NCBI RefSeq assembly: GCF_014197035.1
Contig: NZ_JACIEU010000006.1
Coordinates: 62,001 to 126,000 of the forward strand
Source of the DNA: Sphingobium scionense
GTDB lineage: Bacteria; Pseudomonadota; Alphaproteobacteria; Sphingomonadales; Sphingomonadaceae
Direction of reading: 5' to 3'
Length of the DNA stretch: 64,000 nucleotides
Part shown: piece by piece, positions 1 through 7,618 of the stretch
Layout: every line of letters starts with the position of its first letter
How positions within the stretch are numbered: the first letter of the stretch is position 1
The notes under the pieces: model-generated
What the model was told of the DNA's origin: nothing
The model's input: the letters and a program-made list of their open reading frames with translations, nothing else
The model's database searches: none
Made by a program: the position numbers and the translations under genes

Positions 1-857
1 CCTATGTGCCGCCCAAGTCGGCGCCCGCGCCCCGCGACGACAGCGCGCTGGCGCTCAAGCGGCGCGACTGGCTGCTCCATGTCATGGAACAGCAGCGTGC
101 CCTGTCCCCCTATGCCTCCGGCCTGCTGACCGCCGACGCGCTGTCGGGCGAGGATTTCCTCCATAATTTCTACGCGCCCGGCCGCCCGGCCCTGATCAAG
201 GGCGCGATGGAGGGCTGGCCCGCCCGCGAAAAATGGACGCCGGACTATCTGGCCGATGCCATTGGCGACGCACAGATCGAATATCAGGGCGGCCGCACCC
301 AAGCCACCGACTATGAACTGGCCAAGGACCGGCACAAGCGCCGTGCCCCCTTCCGCCAGTTCATCGCCCTGGTGCGCGATGGCGGCAATGACGCCTATCT
401 CACCGCCTATAACAGCGCAGCCAATGGCCCGGCCCTCGCGCCGCTGCAGGCCGACCTTGGCCATCCCGACGCTTATCTGGCGCCGACGCCGGGCATGTTG
501 TGGATCGGCGGCGCTGGCGCCTTCACCCCGCTGCATTTCGACCTCACCAACAATCTGCTGGCGCAGGTGACCGGCACCAAGCATGTCATCCTGGTGCCGC
601 CGTCACAGACCGGCCGGCTGGCGCATAACCGCCATGTTTTCAGCGATGTCAGCGACCTGACCGATCCGGCGCGGCTCGCCCTCTATCCCCGCGCCCGCGA
701 CCTGCTGCGCTACGAAGTGCGCCTGACGCCGGGCGACCTGCTCTTCATCCCGATCGGTTGGTGGCATCAGGTCCGGTCGGAAAGCTTCTCGACCATGCTG
801 ACCTACACCCATTTCCACTGGCCCAATGCAGGCCATGAAAATTATCCCGCCGGCTAG
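1..857 (+). CDS. Cupin-like (JmjC-fold, cupin_8) protein, 5' truncated by window edge
   Basis: The frame is open to the left edge, so the N terminus lies outside the window; a GTG at 6 is only the first start-like codon inside it. The visible 283 residues carry a cupin_8/JmjC-type iron site: HxD at His177 and Asp179 (counted from the GTG) inside a TPLHFD motif, and a distal His254 in PIGWWHQV. These match the facial triad of Fe(II)/2-oxoglutarate hydroxylase-like proteins. In sphingomonads such proteins often sit beside TonB-dependent receptor genes, but the upstream neighbour is not visible. The substrate is unknown. The gene converges on the chorismate mutase gene across a hairpin-rich spacer. 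Confidence 0.85.
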   Translation, partial: YVPPKSAPAPRDDSALALKRRDWLLHVMEQQRALSPYASGLLTADALSGEDFLHNFYAPGRPALIKGAMEGWPAREKWTPDYLADAIGDAQIEYQGGRTQATDYELAKDRHKRRAPFRQFIALVRDGGNDAYLTAYNSAANGPALAPLQADLGHPDAYLAPTPGMLWIGGAGAFTPLHFDLTNNLLAQVTGTKHVILVPPSQTGRLAHNRHVFSDVSDLTDPARLALYPRARDLLRYEVRLTPGDLLFIPIGWWHQVRSESFSTMLTYTHFHWPNAGHENYPAG

Positions 858-870
858 AGCCTTGTTTGGA

Positions 871-890
871 GAATGTGCTGCCGCACATTC
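871..890. terminator. Short hairpin after the cupin-like gene
   Basis: GAATGTGC and GCACATTC form an 8-bp stem around a 4-base loop, 14 bases after the cupin-like stop codon. There is no U-run, so it may be only the first of three stacked hairpins between two convergent genes. Confidence 0.4.
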
Positions 891-900
891 TGCCGCACCG

Positions 901-964
901 GCCCGCTCCCCCACCCGGCCACCCAGCGGCAGTATTCTATGGGTGGCCGGGTGAGGGAGCGGGC
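901..964. repeat. Long GC-rich inverted repeat between convergent genes
   Basis: Two 25-base arms, 901-925 and 940-964, are perfect or nearly perfect inverted copies around a 14-base loop. The arms are built from CCGCTCCC, CACCCGGCC and ACCCA. It lies between the stops of two convergent genes and resembles the dispersed palindromic repeats common in sphingomonad intergenic DNA. It may act as a transcription barrier in both directions. Confidence 0.8.
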
Positions 965-976
965 TGGCACCGTCTC

Positions 977-1002
977 AAAAATGCGCTCTTCCGCGCATTT
1001 TT
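977..1002. terminator. Bidirectional rho-independent-type terminator
   Basis: AAAAATGCGC and GCGCATTTTT form a 10-bp stem around a 6-base loop. There is an A-run on one side and a U-run on the other, so it can serve transcripts from both directions. It is 5 bases from the end of the chorismate mutase gene and about 120 bases from that of the cupin-like gene. Confidence 0.75.
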
Positions 1003-1007
1003 CGAAA

Positions 1008-1286
1008 TCAGCCCTCCCGCAGCCGCTCATGATGGCGGATCACCTCATCGATGATGAAGCGCAGGAACTTCTCGGTGAAGTCGGGGTCCAGATTGGCGTC
1101 CAGCGCCAACTGGCGCAGCCGCTGGATCTGGCGTTCCTCGCGGCCCGGATCGGCCGGCGGCAGGTCGTGCGTCGCCTTATATTCGCCAACCGCCTGGGTG
1201 ACCTTGAACCGTTCCGCCAGCATGAAGACGAGCGCCGCGTCGATATTGTCGATGCTCTCGCGATAGCGCTTCAAAGTCTCGTCCAC
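1008..1286 (-). CDS. Chorismate mutase, AroQ type
   Basis: This 92-residue protein has the size and all-helical composition of an AroQ-fold chorismate mutase, which converts chorismate to prephenate for phenylalanine and tyrosine synthesis. Arg9 in the RESIDNIDAALV helix, Arg26, Lys28 and Lys37 in the second helix, and the GREERQ segment around residue 50 correspond to the usual charged active-site set. It is a stand-alone domain without a fused prephenate dehydratase. The start is GTG at 1286, chosen because GGAG lies 8 bases upstream and the nearby ATG is out of frame. It converges on the cupin-like gene. Confidence 0.9.
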   Translation of the reverse strand: MDETLKRYRESIDNIDAALVFMLAERFKVTQAVGEYKATHDLPPADPGREERQIQRLRQLALDANLDPDFTEKFLRFIIDEVIRHHERLREG

Positions 1287-1447
1287 CTGGCATTCTCCAC
1301 AGGGGCATCGCGGCGGGAAAGTGCGTGGCTTTTCCGTTACTGCGATGCGTCAATCAATCGTCCGGCGCGCTTTTTGCGCCATTGCGCCGCACAGGCAAGC
1401 TATTCCCGCTTGCCATCTGCTTTTTGCCCCGCCAGAGGACGCTTGTC

Positions 1448-2473
1448 ATGACTGCATCCTCCCCCGGCAACGTCCATCCGATCGGTCGCACCAGCGCCCC
1501 TTCGCTCGCCCCCATCATGGCGCTCGTCGCCGATGGCATGAACCAGGTGAACAGCGTCATCCTGGACCGGATGCAGTCGCGCATCCCGCTGATCCCGGAA
1601 CTGGCCGGTCATCTGATCGCCGGCGGCGGCAAGCGGCTGCGGCCGATGCTGACGCTCGCCTGCGCCGACCTGGTCGGCTATGCCGGATCGCGCCATTACA
1701 AGCTGGCCGCATCGGTCGAGTTCATCCACACCGCCACGCTGCTGCATGACGATGTCGTCGACGGCTCTGGCCTGCGCCGCGGTCGCAAGACCGCCAACAT
1801 CATCTGGGGCAACAGCGCCTCCGTGCTCGTCGGCGACTTCCTCTTCTCGCGCTCGTTCGAGCTGATGGTCGAGGCCGAGTCGCTCAAGGTCTTGAAGATC
1901 CTGTCGGGCGCATCGGCCATCATCGCCGAGGGCGAGGTCAACCAGCTGACCGCCCAGCGCAAGATCGACACCAGCGAAGAACAATATCTCGACATCATCG
2001 GCGCCAAGACCGCCGCCTTGTTCGCCGCCGCCTGCCGCATTTCCGCCGTGGTCGCCGACCGCAGCGAGGCGGAGGAGCATGCGCTCGACGTCTATGGCCG
2101 CAACCTTGGCATCGCCTTCCAGCTGATCGACGATGCGATCGACTATGAATCGGACGGCGCCACCATGGGCAAGGATGCCGGCGACGATTTCCGCGACGGC
2201 AAGGTCACGCTGCCGGTGATCCTGGCCTATGCGCGCGGCTCGGACGAGGACAAGGCCTTCTGGAAGGCCGCGATCTCGGGCCATCGCATCAGCGACGAGG
2301 ATCTGGCCCATGCGACGCAGCTGCTGCGCCAGACCGGCGCGATCGCCGACACGCTGGCCCGCGCCCGCCATTATGGCCAGCGCGCGATCGATGCCCTGGG
2401 CATGTTCGATGCCGGCAAGGCGAAAGCGGCCCTTACCGAAGCGGTCGAATTCGCGATAGCACGGGCATACTGA
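1448..2473 (+). CDS. ispB: Long-chain polyprenyl diphosphate synthase (IspB-like)
   Basis: A 341-residue trans-isoprenyl diphosphate synthase. It has the first Asp-rich motif DDVVD at 101-105, followed by GLRRGR, and the second motif LIDDAIDY with Asp228, Asp229 and Asp232. The GGGKRLRP segment near 59-66 binds isopentenyl diphosphate. Such enzymes extend farnesyl diphosphate to the octaprenyl or decaprenyl chain of ubiquinone; sphingomonads usually make ubiquinone-10, so decaprenyl is likely, but chain length cannot be read from the motif. The frame is open 41 codons upstream. I chose the ATG at 1448 because conserved sequence starts only after it. A long hairpin follows the stop. Confidence 0.93.
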   Translation: MTASSPGNVHPIGRTSAPSLAPIMALVADGMNQVNSVILDRMQSRIPLIPELAGHLIAGGGKRLRPMLTLACADLVGYAGSRHYKLAASVEFIHTATLLHDDVVDGSGLRRGRKTANIIWGNSASVLVGDFLFSRSFELMVEAESLKVLKILSGASAIIAEGEVNQLTAQRKIDTSEEQYLDIIGAKTAALFAAACRISAVVADRSEAEEHALDVYGRNLGIAFQLIDDAIDYESDGATMGKDAGDDFRDGKVTLPVILAYARGSDEDKAFWKAAISGHRISDEDLAHATQLLRQTGAIADTLARARHYGQRAIDALGMFDAGKAKAALTEAVEFAIARAY

Positions 2474-2474
2474 A

Positions 2475-2518
2475 GCATTTTCGAAGCGGACGGTACGTCC
2501 GCTGACTCGGAAAATGCG
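2475..2518 (+). terminator. Two-tier hairpin after the polyprenyl synthase gene
   Basis: An outer stem (GCATTTTC with GAAAATGC) encloses an inner stem AGCGGAC/GTCCGCT. It begins one base after the stop codon. No long U-run follows, so termination strength is uncertain. Confidence 0.55.
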
Positions 2519-2571
2519 GCAGACCATAAGTTGAGGAGACGGGTAGCTTCGCTCGTTTCCCCTTCCAATAT

Positions 2572-2670
2572 CCGTTCGCCCTGAGCGAAGTCGAAGGGCA
2601 GGACTGAGCCGCAGGCGAAGTTCCTTCGCTTCGCTCTGGTGCGGGCTTCGACGTCGCTCAGCCCGAACGG
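2572..2670. repeat. Dispersed inverted repeat, CTGAGCGAAGTCGAAGGG family, copy 1
   Basis: This roughly 99-base element starts CCGTTCGCCCTGAGCGAAG and ends with the near-complement CTTCGACGTCGCTCAGCCCGAACGG, so the ends are inverted. It shares both ends with the elements at 7497-7599 and 51589-51684, while the middle varies. It fills the space between the polyprenyl synthase and TSUP genes. Confidence 0.9.
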
Positions 2671-2679
2671 GGTAATATC

Positions 2680-3459
2680 GTGATCCTCTCCCCCGAAACC
2701 ATCGCCTTCCTCATGGCCGCCGCCTTCATGGCCGGCGGCATCGACGCGATGGCGGGCGGCGGCGGCCTCATCGCCCTGCCCGCGCTGCTCGCCGCCGGCG
2801 TGCCGCCGGTGCCGGCGGTCGCCACCAACAAGCTGCAAAGCTGCCTCGGCACCTTCGGCGCCTGCGTCGCCTATGCCCGACGCGGTCATATGGATCTTGC
2901 GACCTACAAGGGGCCGGTGATCGCCGCTTTCATCGGATCGATCGGCGGCGCCTGGCTGCTGCAACGGGTCGATCTCTCGATCCTGGCCGGGCTGATGCCC
3001 GCGCTGCTGATCGCGATGGCGGCCTATTTCACCTTCTCGCCCAAGCTGAGCGATGCCGATCGCCATGCCCGCGTCGGCATGTGGGGCCTGTCCGGCATGA
3101 TCGGCGTGGTCGGCTTCTATGACGGCTTCTTCGGTCCCGGCGCCGGCGCCTTCTACACCACCATCTTCCTGGCGCTGGGCGGCCTGTCGCTGCTGCGCGC
3201 CACCGCCCAGACCAAGGCAGCCAATTTCGCGTCCAACGTCGCGGGGCTGCTGACCATGGTAGCGGGCGGCCATGTCATCTGGGTCGCGGGCCTGGCCATG
3301 GCGGTCGGATCGATCGCCGGCGGCCAGATCGGATCGCACCTCGCCATGCGGTTCGGCTCGAAACTCATCAAGCCGGTGCTGATCCTCATGTCGCTGGCGC
3401 TGACGACCAAGATGCTGCTCGATCCGACAAACCCGATCCACATCTATCTGTTCGGCTAG
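2680..3459 (+). CDS. TSUP (TauE/SafE) family membrane exporter
   Basis: A 259-residue polytopic protein with about seven or eight hydrophobic segments and two Gly-rich repeated halves: GGIDAMAGGGGLIALPALL near residue 19 and GFYDGFFGPGAGAFYTTIF near 146. This duplicated pattern with paired GG(G)xIxxP and GFxxGxxGxGxG is the signature of the TauE/SafE/YfcA (TSUP) family, putative sulfite, sulfoacetate or organic anion exporters in the inner membrane. The substrate is not deducible. The start is GTG at 2680, ten bases after a dispersed repeat. The stop overlaps the end of a candidate 23-residue ORF on the other strand. Confidence 0.9.
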   Translation: MILSPETIAFLMAAAFMAGGIDAMAGGGGLIALPALLAAGVPPVPAVATNKLQSCLGTFGACVAYARRGHMDLATYKGPVIAAFIGSIGGAWLLQRVDLSILAGLMPALLIAMAAYFTFSPKLSDADRHARVGMWGLSGMIGVVGFYDGFFGPGAGAFYTTIFLALGGLSLLRATAQTKAANFASNVAGLLTMVAGGHVIWVAGLAMAVGSIAGGQIGSHLAMRFGSKLIKPVLILMSLALTTKMLLDPTNPIHIYLFG

Positions 3460-3527
3460 ACGCAAGCCAACATGCAGACGGCGCCAAAGCCGAAAGCGAG
3501 CAATCCGGTAAGCAGCGCAGACGACAT
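3456..3527 (-). CDS. Candidate 23-residue hydrophobic microprotein
   Basis: An ATG at 3527 is preceded at good spacing by GGGAGGAAGC, one of the best ribosome-binding sites in this region. The 23 codons encode a single hydrophobic helix starting MSSALLTGLL and ending MLACV with two cysteines. It ends at TAG 3456-3458, overlapping the TSUP stop on the other strand. I do not recognise it. The support is only the strong Shine-Dalgarno sequence, the coherent membrane-helix composition and its position in an otherwise empty 249-base gap. It may be chance. Confidence 0.35.
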   Translation of the reverse strand: MSSALLTGLLAFGFGAVCMLACV

Positions 3528-3708
3528 GCTTCCTCCCACGCGATATGAGCCCGGACAAGGTCGCATAGAAGCGAGCGGATTGCATCAAGAGTTGAACAAG
3601 ACACACCCTAATTTGCCATCGCCAACATAATCGCCAGCCATTACTCTGCCACCACCAGTAGTTGATGCACAGCTTAGCCCCCTTTGCCCCTATCTTGCGG
3701 GAGACATC

Positions 3709-4137
3709 ATGCTCAGTTCGCTTCTTGCCCTTGCTGCCGCTGCGGCGACGCCCGCGCCCGCCGACCTTACTGCGATCGAAGCCACCTGCTTCGACTATGT
3801 CGACGGCCAGTTGGAGGGTGATCCCAAGCGGGTCGCGCGGGCGCTTCACCCCGATCTCGCCAAGCGCCGGGTGGTCGGCGAGACCGAGGATGAGAAGCTG
3901 GGCCTGCAACGCATGTCGAAGGAGGAACTGGTTGGCCTGACCCGTCAGGGCGCGCTCAAAACACCGCGCGAGCAATGGAACCGGTCCTGCAAGATCCTCG
4001 ACGTCACCGGCAATATCGCTGCCGTCCGCGTAGAAACGCGGTGGTTCGTCGATTATTTCCACATGGGGAAATTCGCCGACCGCTGGGTCATCGTCAACGC
4101 GCTCTGGTATTCCAAGCCCAAGCCGCCGGCACAATAG
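3709..4137 (+). CDS. Secreted NTF2-like (putative lumazine-binding 2 family) protein
   Basis: A 142-residue protein with a short hydrophobic N terminus ending in an Ala-rich cleavage-like region, followed by a cone-shaped NTF2-like pattern: ATCFDYVDGQLEGDPKRV in the first helix, a central YF-rich strand (RWFVDYFHM) and a final strand DRWVIVNALWYSKP. This ordering matches the Lumazine_bd_2/NTF2-like family of small periplasmic proteins of unknown function. The start is supported by GGGAG about 9 bases upstream. It lies directly before hrpB but no functional link is evident. Confidence 0.75.
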   Translation: MLSSLLALAAAAATPAPADLTAIEATCFDYVDGQLEGDPKRVARALHPDLAKRRVVGETEDEKLGLQRMSKEELVGLTRQGALKTPREQWNRSCKILDVTGNIAAVRVETRWFVDYFHMGKFADRWVIVNALWYSKPKPPAQ

Positions 4138-4186
4138 CCGCACAGCCGACTTGTGGTCGCGGCCCATTGGCGTCAGAGGAACGGCC

Positions 4187-6739
4187 ATGACCACCCCCGC
4201 CCTGCCGATCCATGCCGTCTTGCCCGACCTGCTCGCCGCCCTGCGCGCGGGCAGCAATGCGGTGCTGGTGGCGCCGCCGGGTGCAGGCAAGACGACGGCG
4301 GTCGCGCCTGCGCTGCTCGACCAGCCCTGGTGCGACGGCCAGGTGCTGCTGCTCTCTCCCCGCCGCCTCGCCGCGCGGGCCGCGGCCGAGCGCATTGCCG
4401 AGATGCTGGGCGAGCAGCCGGGCGGCACGGTCGGCTATGCGACCCGCATGGACAGCAAGGTCAGCGCGAAGACGCGGCTGCTGGTGCTGACCGAAGGCAT
4501 CTTCGTCCGCCGTATCCAGGATGACCCCGAACTGGCCGGCGTGTCCGCCGTGCTGTTCGACGAAGTGCATGAGCGCAGTCTGGATAGCGATTTCGGCCTG
4601 GCGCTCGCGCTCGACGCGCAGGCGGCACTGCGCCCGGACCTGCGCATCCTGCCGATGTCGGCGACGCTGGACGGCGCGCGCTTCTCCACCCTGCTCGATG
4701 GCGCACCGGTGATCGAGAGCGAGGGCAAGATTCAGCCGCTGGACCTGCGCAATATCGGCCGCCATGCCGAAAAGCGGATCGAGGATGAGATGGCCGCCGC
4801 CATCCGCCGCGCGCTGGACGAGGAAGCGGAGGGCGACCTGCTCGCCTTCCTGCCCGGCGTCCGGGAAATCGAGCGCACCGCCGAGCGGATCGAGGGTGGC
4901 GCGTTCGAGGTCCACATGTTGCACGGCTCGCTCGATCCGGCGGCCCAGCGTGCCGCCATCCGCCCCGCGCGCGAGGGGCGGCGCAAGGTGATCCTCGCCA
5001 CCTCGATCGCCGAGACCAGCCTGACCATCGACGGCGTGCGCATCGTCGTCGACTCCGGCCTTGCCCGTCGCCCGCGCTATGACCGCGCCGCCGGCGTCAC
5101 CCGCCTCGTCACCGAGCGCGCCAGCCAGGCGTCGGCCACCCAGCGCGCCGGCCGCGCCGCGCGCCAGCGGCCCGGCGTCGCCTATCGCCTGTGGGAAGCG
5201 GCGGCGACGGCGGGCATGCCGCCCTTCGACCCGCCCGAAATGTTGGAAAGCGACCTTTCCAGCCTGCTGCTCGATTGCGCTCTCTGGGGCGTCGGCGACC
5301 CGGCCAGCCTGCGCTGGCTCGACGCGCCGCCCGCCGCCGCAGTGGCCGAGGCGCGCAAGCGACTGACCGCCTTGGAGGCACTCGACGTCGACGGCCGCAT
5401 CACCCCCCATGGCAAGGCGCTCGCTACCCTGCCGCTGGCGCCGCGCATCGCCCATATGCTGGTGCGCGCGGAGGAGCGTGGCCTCGCCCGGACCGCCGCC
5501 GAGATCGCAGTCCTGCTCGGCGAACGCGGCCTGGGCGGGCAGGACACCGACCTCACCCTGCGGCTCCAGCGCTGGCGGCGCGAGGGCGGCAAGCGGGCCG
5601 AGGCCGGGCGGGGATTGGCGAAGCGCTGGGTAGCACTTATCAAGCCCCTCCCTTCCAAGTCAAAGGGAGGCACGGGACTCCCTTCGAGGGTTGGGGTGGG
5701 TGCCTCCGAAGGAGGCTCGCTTCGCTCGCCACCCACCCCCGCCCCCTCCCTGGAAGGGAGGGGAGGTTTTGACCACGATGTCGGCCTCTGCCTTGCCCTT
5801 GCCTTTCCCGATCGCGTCGCCAAGCGCCGCTCGGCCGACGGCGCCGACTGGGCCAGCGTGGGCGGGCGCGGCTTCCGGCTCGATCCGCTCTCGCCGCTGG
5901 CCAGCGAAGCATGGCTGGCGGTGGGCGAGGTGCAGGGCAGCGCCGCGGGCGCGCGCATCCTGTCGGCCGCGCCGATCGGCGAGGCGGAGGTGATCGCTTT
6001 GTTCAGCGAGCGCATTGCCGAGCATCGCACGGTGAAATTCCGCCCCGCCAATGGCGGGATCGAGGCGCTGCGCGAGCGCCGGCTGGGCGCAGTACGCCTA
6101 TCGTCCGGCTCCGATGACCGGCCCGATCCCGATGCGGTGGTCGCCGCGCTGATCGACGGTGTGCGGCAGTGTGGCCTTGCCCTCCTCCCCTGGTCGGAGG
6201 CGGCACAATCGCTGCGGACGCGGGCGGGCTTTGCCGGGATCGACGCTCTGTCCGACGCCGCCCTGATCGACACGCTGGACGATTGGCTGCCGCCGCTGCT
6301 GACGGGCAGGCGCCGCCTGTCCGACATCGACCGCTCGCTACTGTCGGGCGTGCTCGAAACGCTGATCGGCTGGGACGGCAAGCAGCAGCTCGACCGGCTC
6401 GCCCCGCCTGATTTCCGTTCGCCCGCCGGCTCCACCCATGCGATCGACTATGCCGCCGAGGGTGGCCCGCGCGTGGAGTTACGGGTCCAGGCGCTGTTCG
6501 GCCTGTCGCAGCATCCGACCGTCGGCAACCAGCGCATCCCGCTGGTCCTCTCTCTCACCTCGCCCGCCGGCCGGCCGATCCAGACGACGCGCGACCTGCC
6601 CGGCTTCTGGGCGGGCAACTGGCGCGACGTGGCCAAGGAAATGCGCGGCCGCTATCCCCGCCACCCCTGGCCCGACGATCCGGCGAGCGCCAATGCCACA
6701 TTGCGCACCAAAAATGCGGACGCGCGCCGGAACTCTTGA
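4187..6739 (+). CDS. hrpB: ATP-dependent helicase HrpB, with in-frame repeat insertion
   Basis: An 850-residue DEAH-box helicase: Walker A APPGAGKTT at 29-37, DEVH at 125-128, SAT motif III, motif VI QRAGRAARQRPG, then the HrpB C-terminal region ending WAGNWRDVAKEMRGRYPRHPWPDDP. HrpB proteins are usually about 810-820 residues. Here residues of about 486-527 (bases 5643-5768) are encoded by a palindromic repeat rather than by family sequence; removing them restores about 808 residues. The protein is an RNA-helicase-like ATPase of unknown exact role. The start is ATG 4187 with AGAGGA upstream, although the frame is open from GTG 4151. Confidence 0.92.
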   Translation: MTTPALPIHAVLPDLLAALRAGSNAVLVAPPGAGKTTAVAPALLDQPWCDGQVLLLSPRRLAARAAAERIAEMLGEQPGGTVGYATRMDSKVSAKTRLLVLTEGIFVRRIQDDPELAGVSAVLFDEVHERSLDSDFGLALALDAQAALRPDLRILPMSATLDGARFSTLLDGAPVIESEGKIQPLDLRNIGRHAEKRIEDEMAAAIRRALDEEAEGDLLAFLPGVREIERTAERIEGGAFEVHMLHGSLDPAAQRAAIRPAREGRRKVILATSIAETSLTIDGVRIVVDSGLARRPRYDRAAGVTRLVTERASQASATQRAGRAARQRPGVAYRLWEAAATAGMPPFDPPEMLESDLSSLLLDCALWGVGDPASLRWLDAPPAAAVAEARKRLTALEALDVDGRITPHGKALATLPLAPRIAHMLVRAEERGLARTAAEIAVLLGERGLGGQDTDLTLRLQRWRREGGKRAEAGRGLAKRWVALIKPLPSKSKGGTGLPSRVGVGASEGGSLRSPPTPAPSLEGRGGFDHDVGLCLALAFPDRVAKRRSADGADWASVGGRGFRLDPLSPLASEAWLAVGEVQGSAAGARILSAAPIGEAEVIALFSERIAEHRTVKFRPANGGIEALRERRLGAVRLSSGSDDRPDPDAVVAALIDGVRQCGLALLPWSEAAQSLRTRAGFAGIDALSDAALIDTLDDWLPPLLTGRRRLSDIDRSLLSGVLETLIGWDGKQQLDRLAPPDFRSPAGSTHAIDYAAEGGPRVELRVQALFGLSQHPTVGNQRIPLVLSLTSPAGRPIQTTRDLPGFWAGNWRDVAKEMRGRYPRHPWPDDPASANATLRTKNADARRNS
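5643..5768. repeat. Palindromic intergenic-type repeat inside hrpB
   Basis: CCCCTCCCTTCC at the left, a central stem GGGGTGGG/CCCACCCC enclosing GGCTCGCTTCGCTCGCC, and a terminal palindrome CCCCTCCCTGGAAGGGAGGGG. The composition and arrangement match the element between gcvH and gcvPA (14287-14440). The 126 bases are a multiple of three and contain no stop in the hrpB frame, so the reading frame passes through. Confidence 0.85.
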
Positions 6740-6795
6740 CTTCACGGCGACCGCTGGTGCAACGCACAATGACGATTTTACGGAGTTCCATCGCG

Positions 6796-7074
6796 ATGAC
6801 CGCGCGCATTTACCAGATCCAGAAGAACGCCCTCCAGTCCGGCAAGGCGCTGACTCACAAGTGGGTGCTGGAATATGCGCCCGCCGAAGCGAAGAAGGCC
6901 GATCCGCTGACCGGCTGGGCCGGCTCGGGCGACACCAAGCAGCAGCTCAAGCTCAGCTTCTCCTCGCAGAACGCCGCCGTCGCCTATGCCGAGCGCGAGA
7001 AGATCGCCTACACCGTCATCGCGACCCCGCCCAAGACGCTGAAAATTCAGGCCTACGCCGACAATTTCCGCTGA
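6796..7074 (+). CDS. NADH dehydrogenase (complex I) accessory subunit, NDUFS4-like
   Basis: A 92-residue protein of the ETC complex I NDUFS4/18-kDa family. It starts ARIYQIQKNALQSGKA and carries KWVLEY, the PLTGWAGSGDTKQQLKLSF core, and a YAEREKIAYTVI segment, the order seen in mitochondrial NDUFS4 and its alphaproteobacterial homologues. These proteins stabilise the NADH-oxidising arm of complex I. The start is ATG 6796 with GGAG about 10 bases upstream; the frame is open to 6736, overlapping the hrpB end. The main nuo operon is not in this window. Confidence 0.9.
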   Translation: MTARIYQIQKNALQSGKALTHKWVLEYAPAEAKKADPLTGWAGSGDTKQQLKLSFSSQNAAVAYAEREKIAYTVIATPPKTLKIQAYADNFR

Positions 7075-7238
7075 TCCTCCCGCCCCTTTGGGGCTGGAAT
7101 AGCAGGCCGCAGCGCGACACGGCGCGCCGCGAACAAGGCATTTTGCCCCAGATGCTGCCCGATTGACGCCTTATTCGCTTGCCAAAGAGCAAGCCAAGGC
7201 GGCAAAAGCCGTGCTTTCATGGAAAGATTGACGAGATA

Positions 7239-7484
7239 ATGACCGATCGCAGCGAGATTTTCGACAGCGTCGCAGCGCAGATCGCCCCCTTCAACAAGAA
7301 GGGCGTCGCACTGTCCGAAGCCACCACCTTTGCCGGCGACCTGGAATGGGACAGCCTGACCGTGATGGATTTCGTCGCCGCCATCGAGGACGAGTTCGAC
7401 ATCATCATCACCATGAACATGCAGGCCGAGATCGAGACCGTGGGCCAACTGGTCGACGCGGTCGCCAAGCTCAAGGCCGCCTGA
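7239..7484 (+). CDS. Acyl carrier protein dedicated to sphingolipid synthesis (inferred)
   Basis: An 81-residue acyl carrier protein. The phosphopantetheine attachment serine is Ser39 in the LEWDSLTVMDFV motif, followed by an acidic helix (AAIEDEFDIIIT). It lies directly upstream of serine palmitoyltransferase in the same direction. In Caulobacter and sphingomonads a specialised ACP next to spt supplies the acyl thioester for ceramide-type lipids, so I infer this is that carrier and not the fatty-acid-synthase ACP. The start is ATG 7239; the preceding ACGAGA is a weak ribosome site. A dispersed repeat separates it from spt. Confidence 0.88.
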   Translation: MTDRSEIFDSVAAQIAPFNKKGVALSEATTFAGDLEWDSLTVMDFVAAIEDEFDIIITMNMQAEIETVGQLVDAVAKLKAA

Positions 7485-7496
7485 TTTAGATTTTTG

Positions 7497-7599
7497 CCGT
7501 TCGCCCTGAGCGAAGTCGAAGGGCGTTGCTGAGCGAAGGCGAAGCAGGAAACCTCGGCTCCGCTCGGCAGAGAGCTTCGACTTCGCTCAGCTCGAACGG
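7497..7599. repeat. Dispersed inverted repeat, CTGAGCGAAGTCGAAGGG family, copy 2
   Basis: It has the same ends as the copies at 2572 and 51589: CCGTTCGCCCTGAGCGAAG at the left and CTTCGCTCAGCTCGAACGG at the right. It lies between the ACP stop and the spt start, so the transcript of the sphingolipid pair would contain a long hairpin in the spacer. Confidence 0.9.
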
Positions 7600-7618
7600 T
7601 TAAGGGACTTTGGATATT

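Noticed and set aside
2371..4428. Long open frame on the minus strand across polyprenyl synthase, TSUP and NTF2-like genes
   Set aside because: It is antisense to well-supported genes and made of Arg/Gly/His-rich low-complexity residues, typical of high-GC shadow frames.
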